64,000 nucleotides of DNA, from assembly GCA_028820505.1 (NCBI GenBank), contig JAPPIT010000102.1, positions 23,829-87,828 of the forward strand. The letters run 5' to 3'. Shown piece after piece: positions 6,879 through 14,182 of the stretch. This stretch comes from Defluviicoccus sp. (GTDB lineage: Bacteria; Pseudomonadota; Alphaproteobacteria; MPNO01). The notes beneath the pieces are model-generated. The model searched no databases. It was given only the letters and a program-made list of their open reading frames with translations, and was not told the DNA's origin. The position numbers and the translations under genes are program-made. The stretch's first letter is position 1. Every line of letters begins with the position of its first letter.

Positions 6879-9194
6879 ATGCCTGACGGCGCGCGGACCG
6901 CGTTCGGGGCCAGCCATTGGGGCGCGTTCACCGCGGAGGCGGTCGACGGAAGGCTGGTTGGGGTCAAGCCGTTCGGGAAGGACCCGCACCCGGCGCCGTT
7001 CATCGAGGCGCTGCCGGGCGCGGTTCACGCCGAATGCCGAGTCGCGCGGCCTTCCGTCCGCAAGTCGTGGCTGGACGGGGGGCCGGGGACGAACACGGAA
7101 CTGCGGGGCGCCGAGCCGTTCGTCGAGGTGGAATGGGACCGCGCGCTCGACCTCGTCGCGGGCGAGCTGGAGCGGGTCAAGGCGCAATACGGGAACGAGG
7201 CGATCTACGGCAGCTCGGGCTGGGGCAGCGCCGGCGGGTTTCACGACGCGCGCGGACAGCTCAACCGCTTCCTCAACCTCAATGGCGGCTTCGTCGACCA
7301 GGTCACCAACTACAGCTTCGGCGCGGCAAGCGTCATCGTGCCCCGGATCGTCGGCTCGATGAGCCCGGTGGTCGGACCGGTCAACAGCTGGCCGGTCATC
7401 GTCGAGCATACCGACCTTATGGTCGCGTTCGGCGGCATGCCGCCCAAGAACGCCAACGTCAACCAGGGCGGCGTCGGCGTGCACGAGGCGGCGGACTGGC
7501 ACCGCCGCGCCGTCGAATCGGGGACGGCGTTCGTCTGCGTCGGCCCGATCCGCGACGACGCCGGGGACGAGGTGGCGGCGGAGTGGCATTCGATCCGGCC
7601 CAATACCGATCTCGCGGTGATGCTCGGGCTCGCGCACACAATGCTGGCGGAGGGGTTGCACGACACGGAATTCCTCGGGCGCTGCTGCACCGGGTTCGAC
7701 CGGCTCGCCGCCTATCTCCTCGGCGAGAGCGACGGGATGGCCAAGGACGCCGAATGGGCCTCCGGCATTTCCGAAATGCCCGCCGAATCCATCCGCGGCC
7801 TGGCCCGCCGGATGGCCGCGTCGCGTACGCTGATCGCGGTGAGCTGGTCGGTGCAGCGGGCCGACCGCGGGGAGCAGCCCTACTGGATGACGATCGCGCT
7901 CGCCGCCATGCTGGGCCAGATCGGCCTTCCCGGCGGCGGTTTCGGGTTCGGCTACGGCGCCATGCACGGGATCGGCGCGGCGACCCGGCAGGTCGCGCCG
8001 CCCAAGATCCCGGTCGGCAGGAACGCGGTCGACCGCTGGATCCCGGTGGCGCGGCTGGCGGACATGCTGCTCGGCCCCGGCGCGCCCTACAGCTTCAACG
8101 GCGAGGACCGGACCTACCCGGACATCAGGCTGATCTACTGGTGCGGCGGAAATCCGTTCCACAAGCAGCAGGACCTCAACAATCTGCTCCGGGGCTGGGC
8201 GAAGCCGGAGACGATCGTCATCCACGAGCCTTGGTGGACGCCGGCGGCGAAGCGCGCCGACATCGTGCTTCCCTGCACCACGACGCTGGAGCGCAACGAC
8301 ATCGCGGCATCCAATTTCGACCGTTTCGTCTTCGCCAACCAGCAGGCGATCGAACCCGTCGGCGAGGCCCGCAGCGAATACGACATCTACACCGGGCTCG
8401 CCGGCCGGCTGGGCTTCGCCGAGGCCTTCACGGAGGGCCGAAGCGAGATGGAGTGGCTCCGCCACCTCTACGACGTCTACCGCCAGCGGGTCGCGAAGGA
8501 CGGGATCGAGATGCCGGGTTTCGACACGTTCTGGGAGGCGGGCCATTTCGAGCTTCCCCGGCCCGACGTTCCGCCCATCCCCTTCGCCGATTTCCGCGAG
8601 GACCCGGAGAGCGCAGCGCTCAAGACCCCGTCCGGGAAGATCGAGATCTATTCGGAGACCATCGCGGGGTTCGGCTACGCGGACGTTCCGGGCCATCCCA
8701 CCTGGATGGAGCCGGTGGAATGGCTCGGCGGCGACAAGGCGGCGCGCTTCCCGCTCCACATGGTCTCGAACCAGCCGCGGGCGCGCCTGCACAGCCAGCT
8801 GGACTGCGGCCCGGTAAGCCGGGGCGCCAAGGTCGCGGGACGCGAGGCGATGCGCATGAACCCCGGGGACGCCGCCGCCCGGGGCATCGCGGACGGGGAT
8901 GTCGTGCGGGTGTTCAACGACCGCGGCGCCTGCCTCGCCGGCGCCGTCGTCAGCGACGCGATCCGCCCGGGCGTGGTCGAGCTCGCGACCGGCGCATGGT
9001 TCGATCCGGTGGATCCAGCGACGCCGGGCAGCCTGGAGAAGCACGGCAATCCCAACGTGCTCACCGTCGACAAGCCGACCTCGACGCTCACCCAGTGCTG
9101 CGCGGCTCAGACCGCGCTGGTCGAGGTCGAACGCTATGACGAGGAGCCCCCCGGGATCACCGCGTTCGCCCCGCCGGCCTTCGTCGAAGCGTGA
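6879..9194 (+). CDS. Molybdopterin-dependent oxidoreductase of the DMSO reductase family (BisC/TorA-like)
   Basis: This 771-residue protein matches single-subunit, cluster-free members of the DMSO reductase family (biotin sulfoxide, DMSO and TMAO reductases). There is no N-terminal Cys cluster and no twin-arginine signal, so it is predicted cytoplasmic, as BisC is. YGSSGWGSAG places the probable Mo-ligating serine at Ser117. Later cofactor blocks include LIYWCGGNPFHKQQDLN, EPWWTPAAKRADIVLPCTT and the C-terminal MSNQPRARLHSQLD domain. The substrate is probably an S- or N-oxide. The stop overlaps the next gene (a flavodoxin-fold oxidoreductase) by 4 nt, hinting at a dedicated electron donor. 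A methionine sulfoxide role is possible but unproven. Confidence 0.93.
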   Translation: MPDGARTAFGASHWGAFTAEAVDGRLVGVKPFGKDPHPAPFIEALPGAVHAECRVARPSVRKSWLDGGPGTNTELRGAEPFVEVEWDRALDLVAGELERVKAQYGNEAIYGSSGWGSAGGFHDARGQLNRFLNLNGGFVDQVTNYSFGAASVIVPRIVGSMSPVVGPVNSWPVIVEHTDLMVAFGGMPPKNANVNQGGVGVHEAADWHRRAVESGTAFVCVGPIRDDAGDEVAAEWHSIRPNTDLAVMLGLAHTMLAEGLHDTEFLGRCCTGFDRLAAYLLGESDGMAKDAEWASGISEMPAESIRGLARRMAASRTLIAVSWSVQRADRGEQPYWMTIALAAMLGQIGLPGGGFGFGYGAMHGIGAATRQVAPPKIPVGRNAVDRWIPVARLADMLLGPGAPYSFNGEDRTYPDIRLIYWCGGNPFHKQQDLNNLLRGWAKPETIVIHEPWWTPAAKRADIVLPCTTTLERNDIAASNFDRFVFANQQAIEPVGEARSEYDIYTGLAGRLGFAEAFTEGRSEMEWLRHLYDVYRQRVAKDGIEMPGFDTFWEAGHFELPRPDVPPIPFADFREDPESAALKTPSGKIEIYSETIAGFGYADVPGHPTWMEPVEWLGGDKAARFPLHMVSNQPRARLHSQLDCGPVSRGAKVAGREAMRMNPGDAAARGIADGDVVRVFNDRGACLAGAVVSDAIRPGVVELATGAWFDPVDPATPGSLEKHGNPNVLTVDKPTSTLTQCCAAQTALVEVERYDEEPPGITAFAPPAFVEA

Positions 9195-9775
9195 GGGTTC
9201 TCCTCGTCTTCGCCCATCCCGGCGCGGACAGCCTTAACGCGGCGATCCGCGACCGCGCCGTCGCGGCGCTGGAGCGCGCCGGGCACGGCGTCGACCTCTG
9301 CGACCTCTACGCCGAGGGCTTCGACCCGGTGCTGACGGCGGAAGAGCGCGCGGCCTATTTCGACACGGGCGCGAACCGCGCGCGGAACGCGGCCTACGTG
9401 GACCGCCTGTTCGCGGCGGAAGGGTTGGCGTTCGTATTCCCGACCTGGACCCTCGGGCCGCCGGCGATCCTCAAGGGCTTCTTCGACCGGGTGATGGTGC
9501 CGGGGGTTTCGTTCCGCGTGGACGAAAGGGGCCGGCTCCACCCCAACCTGCGGCACATACGCGCGCTCGCCGCCATCGTCACCTACGGGCGCGGCCGGCC
9601 GATCCTCCGGTGGTTCGGCGACCCGCCGCGCAAGATGTTCACCCGCTACATGCCTTGGTTCCTGGCCAGGGGCGCGCGGGTCCGGTACCTCCCGCTCTAT
9701 GGCTTGCACAAGCCCTCGCCGGCGCGGATCGAACGGTTCCTCGCCAAGGTCGACCGCGAGATGGCAGGGTTTTGA
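9191..9775 (+). CDS. NAD(P)H-dependent oxidoreductase, flavodoxin-like fold (NQO1/KefF-like)
   Basis: A 194-residue flavodoxin-fold quinone reductase-like protein. The N-terminal strand and phosphate loop MRVLLVFAHPGADSLN is typical of the NQO1/MdaB/KefF group, and VFPTWTLGPPAILKGFFDRVMVPGVSF is the hallmark FMN/FAD-binding segment of that group. The start is GTG within a GTGA overlap with the molybdoenzyme, so the two are translationally coupled. The likely role is two-electron transfer from NAD(P)H to a quinone or directly to the molybdoenzyme. The latter is inference from gene order. Confidence 0.88.
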   Translation: MRVLLVFAHPGADSLNAAIRDRAVAALERAGHGVDLCDLYAEGFDPVLTAEERAAYFDTGANRARNAAYVDRLFAAEGLAFVFPTWTLGPPAILKGFFDRVMVPGVSFRVDERGRLHPNLRHIRALAAIVTYGRGRPILRWFGDPPRKMFTRYMPWFLARGARVRYLPLYGLHKPSPARIERFLAKVDREMAGF

Positions 9776-9793
9776 GATACGGCGTCTCACCCC

Positions 9794-9914
9794 GTCGTGG
9801 TGGGCGCACCCCGTCATGGTGGGCGAAGGCCCACCATCCACGTTCTTTTGTTTTTTCCTCGCGGTCACAAGCGCCGGGAAAAATCGTGGATGGTCGGCCT
9901 CCGCCGACCACGAC
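9794..9914. repeat. Cluster of CGTCAT...CATCCACG intergenic palindromes
   Basis: Two oppositely oriented copies of one palindrome family lie between convergent genes. The first has stem ATGGTGGGC / GCCCACCAT (9816-9824 and 9829-9837, loop GAAG) and ends CCATCCACG. The second, in reverse orientation, begins CGTGGATGG and has stem TGGTCGGC / GCCGACCA (9891-9898 and 9903-9910). The CCATCCACG / CGTGGATGG ends also pair with each other around a T-rich centre (TTCTTTTGTTTTTT), so the first hairpin plus the T tract could end transcription from the molybdoenzyme operon. A partial third copy (CGTCGTGGTGGGCG) precedes them at 9794. Confidence 0.75.
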
Positions 9915-9946
9915 AATACGATGGAGGATCCGCCCAGCGCCGACCC

Positions 9947-10501
9947 TCACACCCGCGTCGAGAGCCAGATCGCGACGCGCGAGCCCGCCTTGACCGCGCG
10001 GGTGAGGAGTTCGTAGCCGGGCGCGTCGCGCGCTTCGTGCTCGACCGCGAGGTCGCGGTGCTCGATCTCGTCGGCGCGGAACCGGTCGATGGTCGCGCGA
10101 AGCTCCGCCTCGTCGTCGCCGAGCGCGGCGGACTGTTCGGCGTAGTGGCGGTCGATCACGTCCTCGACCGCCTCGGTGCAGGCCATCGCCGCGCGCTCGC
10201 CCATCAGCGCGGTCGCCGCGCCGAGCGCGAACCCCGCGACGTGCCAGAGCGGCATCAGCGCGGTCGGCCGGACGCCGCGCTCCGCGACGAGCCTGTCGAA
10301 GGTCTCCAGATGCTCGGCCTCCTTGGCGGCCATCTCGTCCACCGCGTCGGCCGCGGCGCCGCGCCGGAGGAACGCGCGCTGGCCGGCATAGATCCTGACC
10401 GCGCCGTATTCGCCCGCCTGGTCGACGCGGATCATCCGGGCGACGGTCTCCTCGCGATCGGGGTCGCCGGGCAGCCTGTCTTCGGCCGTGAGCCGGGTCA
10501 T
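9947..10501 (-). CDS. coq7: Demethoxyubiquinone hydroxylase, COQ7 family
   Basis: A 184-residue di-iron monooxygenase that hydroxylates 2-polyprenyl-3-methyl-6-methoxy-benzoquinol in ubiquinone synthesis. The ferritin-like iron ligands are visible: E31 in DQAGEYGAV, E61 and H64 in KEAEHLETF, a Glu in TEAVEDVIDRHY, and the E..H of ADEIEHRDL. The start ATG overlaps the stop of dsbB by 4 nt, and the operon order is yqaA-dsbB-coq7. COQ7 replaces the flavin enzyme UbiF in many alphaproteobacteria. The length and motifs are complete. Confidence 0.95.
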   Translation of the reverse strand: MTRLTAEDRLPGDPDREETVARMIRVDQAGEYGAVRIYAGQRAFLRRGAAADAVDEMAAKEAEHLETFDRLVAERGVRPTALMPLWHVAGFALGAATALMGERAAMACTEAVEDVIDRHYAEQSAALGDDEAELRATIDRFRADEIEHRDLAVEHEARDAPGYELLTRAVKAGSRVAIWLSTRV

Positions 10502-10992
10502 GCCGCGCGCCTCCACGACCGCGCCGCGACGAACAGGCACCCCGCCGCCAGCACGGCGGAGGCGATCAGGTTGAACCCGGCGAGCGAGAGTCCCATCAGC
10601 GACCACTGTACCTCGTCGCAGCGGATGACGGGGGTCGCGAGAAGCTGGCGCTTGAGGTCTTCGACGGTCGTCGCGTCGATGGCCGAGGCGGAGCACCCGG
10701 CGGGACCCTGGAACCAGCCCTCCTCGACGCCGAGATGGTAGAAGGCGACCGCCCCGCCGATGGCGAAGGCGGCCCCGCAGAGCCCGACGACGACCGAGCG
10801 CGCCGCCGGGCGCCGCACCGCGGTAAGCGCCACGAGGGAGAGCCCGATCGCCGCCGCGTAGGGCCAACGCTGCACGATGCAGAGCTCGCAGGGGGCGAGC
10901 CCGCCGAGATATTGCGAGCCCAGCGCGGTCCCGAGGATCAGGGCGCTGGCGATCAGGATGGCGCCGGGCGCGGATTTTTCGACCGTCGTCAC
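10498..10992 (-). CDS. dsbB: Disulfide bond formation protein B
   Basis: A 164-residue four-helix membrane protein that reoxidises DsbA and passes electrons to ubiquinone. The first periplasmic pair is in APCELCIVQRWPY (Cys35/Cys38) and the second pair is Cys100 (GPAGCSAS) and Cys125 (PVIRCDEVQW). Hydrophobic segments lie at about 10-28, 45-60, 66-88 and 137-158. The GTG start sits in a GTGA overlap with the upstream yqaA-like gene, and its stop overlaps coq7. A DsbA gene is not in the window. Coupling to a ubiquinone-synthesis gene makes biochemical sense because ubiquinone is the electron acceptor. Confidence 0.93.
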   Translation of the reverse strand: MTTVEKSAPGAILIASALILGTALGSQYLGGLAPCELCIVQRWPYAAAIGLSLVALTAVRRPAARSVVVGLCGAAFAIGGAVAFYHLGVEEGWFQGPAGCSASAIDATTVEDLKRQLLATPVIRCDEVQWSLMGLSLAGFNLIASAVLAAGCLFVAARSWRRAA

Positions 10993-11570
10993 AGGACGTA
11001 TTTGGCGACGACGAAGCCGCCGAGCAAGAGCGCGACGAAGACGAGGGTCACCGGCCCCAGCCGCCGCTCGATGAACGCGCGTATCGGCGGGCCGATCCAG
11101 TAGAGCAGCGCGGCCACGATCACGAAGCGGAGGCCGCGCGCGAGGACCGACGCGGCGACGAAGGTCGCGGGGTCGAGCCGGGTCGCGCCGCTGGCGATCG
11201 CGACCGCCTTGTAGGGGAACGGCGTGAAGCCGGCGGTGAACACAATCCACGCGCCCCATTCGTTGTAGCGGGCGCCGAACGCGGCGAACGCCTCGCGATG
11301 GCCGTAGAAGGCGAGGATCGGCTCGCCGACCGCCTCGAACAGGAACCAGCCGATGGCGTAGCCGAACGTCCCGCCCGCCACCGATGCCGCTGTGCAGACG
11401 ACGGCGTAGAACCACGCCCTGTCCCGCGCCGCCAGCACCATCGGGATCAGCAGGACGTCGGGCGGGATCGGGAAGAAGAAGCCCTCGACGAAGGCGATCG
11501 CGGCGAGCGCCCAGACCGCGTCCCTGCGCGCGGCGAGATTCATCGTCCCGTCGTAGAGGCGTCGGAGCAC
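10989..11570 (-). CDS. YqaA family protein (DedA/VTT-related membrane protein)
   Basis: A 193-residue integral membrane protein of the DedA/SNARE-associated family. It shows AFVEGFFFPIPPDVLLIPMVLA with the conserved pre-membrane E...F.P.P.d motif, and the GFTPFPYKAVAIASGAT re-entrant block characteristic of YqaA. Family members are implicated in lipid scrambling and envelope homeostasis. It begins at a GTG, the first codon of the homologous region, and the downstream dsbB start overlaps its stop by 4 nt, making it the first gene of the yqaA-dsbB-coq7 operon. Confidence 0.88.
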   Translation of the reverse strand: MLRRLYDGTMNLAARRDAVWALAAIAFVEGFFFPIPPDVLLIPMVLAARDRAWFYAVVCTAASVAGGTFGYAIGWFLFEAVGEPILAFYGHREAFAAFGARYNEWGAWIVFTAGFTPFPYKAVAIASGATRLDPATFVAASVLARGLRFVIVAALLYWIGPPIRAFIERRLGPVTLVFVALLLGGFVVAKYVL

Positions 11571-11665
11571 CCGTCCCCCTCCCTGCCGCGACTATAGACC
11601 GCGCCGAAGGGGTCACGGATTCGTTGTGACCGGACGGGTTTTGCGGCACATTGCGGCGCGAATTC

Positions 11666-11752
11666 GCGGGTGTGGCGGAATTGGTAGACGCGGCGGCCTC
11701 AAAAGCCGCTGTCCGCAAGGACTTGCCGGTTCGAGTCCGGCCACCCGTACCA
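11666..11752 (+). tRNA. tRNA-Leu (anticodon CAA)
   Basis: An 87-nt class II tRNA. The acceptor stem is GCGGGTG paired with CACCCGT (one G-U), the D arm is GCG...CGC, and the anticodon stem GCGGC/GCCGC encloses loop CTCAAAA with anticodon CAA at 11700-11702. A long variable arm (TGTCCGCAAGGACT) and the T arm with GGTTCGAGTCC follow. The 3' CCA is genomically encoded. It lies in the gap between yqaA and a convergent FAD monooxygenase gene. No tRNA-linked integrase is visible. Confidence 0.96.
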
Positions 11753-11775
11753 ACCTCCCGGCGATGCGCGCATCT

Positions 11776-12999
11776 TCAGGTCACCTCGGCGGCGGCCCGG
11801 AGGCTGTCGATCAGTTGCGCGCGCCGCATGTAGGCACGGGCCGATTCGCGGTTCTCGCCGGTCCGGCGGAGCTCGTCGAGGCGGGTCTTGCGGACCGCGG
11901 GATCGCGCTCCTCGAGCTGCTTCTTGTTGGCGATGGTCTGGGCCTGGGTGAAGTCGGCCGCCGCCCTGTGGCGCTGGCGACTGTAGAGATCGAGTAGGTC
12001 CGGTCCCGCTTCGCCTTTCCACACCGCGGCGAGCTTCGGCGCGAGGTTCATCGCGTCGTGGATGCCGCCGTTCAGCCCCATGCCGCCGATCGGATTGTTG
12101 ACGTGGGCCGAATCGCCCGCGAGCAGGACCCTGCCCTTGCGGAACGTCCCGGCGACGCACTGGCTCACCGTGTAGACGTTCGCGTAGGCGACCGGATAGT
12201 CGCCTTCCTTGGGGAAGAAGCGCTGGAGCCGGTCCTGGATGGCGTCCTCGCGCGTCGCCTCCTCCTCGGTCTCGTCGACCCGCATCGGGATCACGCAGCG
12301 CCAGATGGCGGGCATCGGCGGCTCGCCGGCGACCTTGAACAGGTTGCCCCACTCGTCCGGGGCGGAGAAGTAGTTGCGGTAGGCGATGCGCCCGTCCTGC
12401 GCCATGTAGTCGAAATAGGTCCCGATCTTGATGAACTTCTCGGGGTAGGTGAAACCGACGAAGTCGATGCCCGCTTCCTTTCGCACCGTCGACCGCCCGC
12501 CGTCGCAGCCCACCGCCCACGAGCCCCGGACGGTCTCCGCGCCGCCGTCGGGAAGCGCGACCTCGACGGACACATGGTCGCCGTGCTGCGCAAGCCCGGT
12601 CACGGTGTGGGAGAAGCGGACGTCGAAACCCGGCTCGCCGCCGTGGAGCGCGAGGATCTTGCGGACCAGCTTGTACTGCTCGTATTGCAGGACGTAGGGA
12701 AACGGGAGCTCGTCGGCGAGATCGCCGAGGTCGAATTCGGCCACCGTCTCGCGGCTCACCCGGTCGTGAAACCGGTAGACCGGCGCCTTCAGCGCCTCCG
12801 GGACGATTTCCGCCGCGAGCCCGAGCGAATCGAGCATCTCGACCGTCGGCGGGTGGTAGGACGCCGCGCGCTGGTCGACGAACGGCTCGGCCAGCGTCTC
12901 CAGGGCGACGAACGGCACGCCCTCCCGGTGCAGCGCGAGCGCCAGCACCATGGCGACCGGTCCGCCGCCGGCGATAACGATGGGATCCCTTGCCGTCAT
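11776..12999 (-). CDS. FAD-dependent monooxygenase (class A aromatic hydroxylase family)
   Basis: A 407-residue class A flavoprotein hydroxylase. IVIAGGGPVAMVLAL is the N-terminal ADP-binding Rossmann motif, VGCDGGRSTVRK is the DG motif that contacts FAD and NAD(P)H, and LLAGDSAHVNNPIGGMGLNGGIHDA is the GD motif near the isoalloxazine. The ATG at 12999 has GGAGG directly upstream; longer track starts lack such a site. Relatives hydroxylate phenols, hydroxybenzoates or polyketides. Here the gene is monocistronic beside a tRNA, so its substrate is unknown. Confidence 0.92.
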   Translation of the reverse strand: MTARDPIVIAGGGPVAMVLALALHREGVPFVALETLAEPFVDQRAASYHPPTVEMLDSLGLAAEIVPEALKAPVYRFHDRVSRETVAEFDLGDLADELPFPYVLQYEQYKLVRKILALHGGEPGFDVRFSHTVTGLAQHGDHVSVEVALPDGGAETVRGSWAVGCDGGRSTVRKEAGIDFVGFTYPEKFIKIGTYFDYMAQDGRIAYRNYFSAPDEWGNLFKVAGEPPMPAIWRCVIPMRVDETEEEATREDAIQDRLQRFFPKEGDYPVAYANVYTVSQCVAGTFRKGRVLLAGDSAHVNNPIGGMGLNGGIHDAMNLAPKLAAVWKGEAGPDLLDLYSRQRHRAAADFTQAQTIANKKQLEERDPAVRKTRLDELRRTGENRESARAYMRRAQLIDSLRAAAEVT

Positions 13000-13137
13000 G
13001 TCCTCCATCCCGAAACCGCGCGGGTGAAGATTAGCGGACCTCAACGCCACTTTGAATCGCCTGGTCTGGCGGAAATACCGCAAGTAGAATAATCTGGACC
13101 GGATCTACGTATCCCAAGTTGTATAGGAGCGCGCGCG

Positions 13138-13779
13138 GTGTCCGGAAACACCCTGATCTTTAACCGGGACGAGGCCCTGGCCAACATCCCGCGCTACCGG
13201 GACGCATTGAAAGACGTCCGGCACGGCGCGGCGTTGCGGAAACTGATGCCGATGGCGCATGCCTGGTATGCAGCCAAGCCGCGCGGAGAGCAGTGGCTGT
13301 TCGCGCCGTCGAAATTCATCGGATATGCGGGGAATACTGCGGAGGCGTATTTCCGCGACAGGAGCGCGAGGCGCGGCCGCGATACCGAACGCATCCTCCG
13401 GCAGTGGTTTCACGTCGTCCGCCCCGGCTCGCGTCTTGGCGACGCGGTCGAGGGCGCCCTGCGGGACTTCTTTCGCAGCTACGGACATCCCGGCCCGCGC
13501 AAAGGCGCCCGGATCTGCGTCCCGGCGGAAGTACTGGACGATGTCGCCAAAGCGCCGGAGGCGTCGGACCGGATCGCCGTCGATCCCGCGATCTGCGGAG
13601 GACGCCCGCATATCCGGGGAACCCGTGTCCGGGTATCCGACATCCTGCGGCTCATGGCGTCCGGTGCCGCGACGAGGCAAATTCTCGCGGACTATCCCTA
13701 TCTGAAGGACGCCGACGTGAGAGCCGCGCTCGCCTGCGCCGCGGCGGCGGTCGACCACCGCGTCGTTACGGCGGGTTGA
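13138..13779 (+). CDS. DUF433-domain antitoxin-like protein with a long N-terminal extension
   Basis: A 213-residue protein. The C-terminal ~70 residues (RIAVDPAICGGRPHIRGTRVRVSDIL...) are a DUF433 helix-turn-helix domain, the usual antitoxin partner of DUF5615 toxins. DUF433 proteins are normally about 75-110 residues; here roughly 130 extra N-terminal residues precede it (IFNRDEALANIPRYRDAL, EQWLFAPSKFIGYAGNTAEAY, GALRDFFRSYG), and I do not recognise that part. The GTG start has AGGAG about 8 nt upstream. The DUF5615 gene follows after 3 nt. The two probably form a toxin-antitoxin operon. Confidence 0.82.
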   Translation: MSGNTLIFNRDEALANIPRYRDALKDVRHGAALRKLMPMAHAWYAAKPRGEQWLFAPSKFIGYAGNTAEAYFRDRSARRGRDTERILRQWFHVVRPGSRLGDAVEGALRDFFRSYGHPGPRKGARICVPAEVLDDVAKAPEASDRIAVDPAICGGRPHIRGTRVRVSDILRLMASGAATRQILADYPYLKDADVRAALACAAAAVDHRVVTAG

Positions 13780-13782
13780 GCC

Positions 13783-14109
13783 GTGCGTTACCTGTTCGAC
13801 GCGCAGCTGCCGCCGGGTCTCGGGCGGTGGCTGTCCGAGTGGCTGCACACCTGCGACCATGTGAACGACGTGGACCTCGGCGCGGCCACGGACGACCGGA
13901 TCGAGGCGTGGGCGCGCGCGTTGCAGGCGGTCGTCTGGTCCGCCGACCCGGCCTTCGCGGTTCGAGCGCGGAACGCGGCGGGGTTGCAGGTCGTCTGGCT
14001 GCGCTGCGGAAACACGACGAACGAAGCGCTCCGCGCCCGACTCGCCCCGCATTTGGACGAGATCGAAGCCGCGCTGGCCGAGGGAGAGGTGCTGGTCGAA
14101 GTGCGTTGA
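13783..14109 (+). CDS. DUF5615 PIN-like toxin-type protein
   Basis: A 108-residue DUF5615 protein: MRYLFDAQLPPGLGRWLSEWLHTCDHVNDVDLG is the classic N terminus with Asp6, ATDDRIEAWARAL follows, and VVWSADPAFAVRARNAAGLQVVWLRCGN replaces the usual 'ViSkDeDFl.la...g.p.vv.lr.GN'. The predicted active-site Asp positions (D6, D57 and the Asp of SADPAF) seem retained, although the usual KDEDF is altered to ADPAF. It starts 3 nt after the DUF433 gene with GTG. It probably acts as a ribonuclease toxin controlled by that partner; this is family-based inference. Confidence 0.83.
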   Translation: MRYLFDAQLPPGLGRWLSEWLHTCDHVNDVDLGAATDDRIEAWARALQAVVWSADPAFAVRARNAAGLQVVWLRCGNTTNEALRARLAPHLDEIEAALAEGEVLVEVR

Positions 14110-14182
14110 ACCCGGCACGCCGCCCCCGCTTTGTTGTTCGCCCGGAACCGATCCCCTACACTCGCCCGGTACACAGGACAGG

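Noticed and set aside
6771-9044. 757-residue minus-strand ORF
   Set aside because: Antisense to the BisC-like gene; no domain seen.
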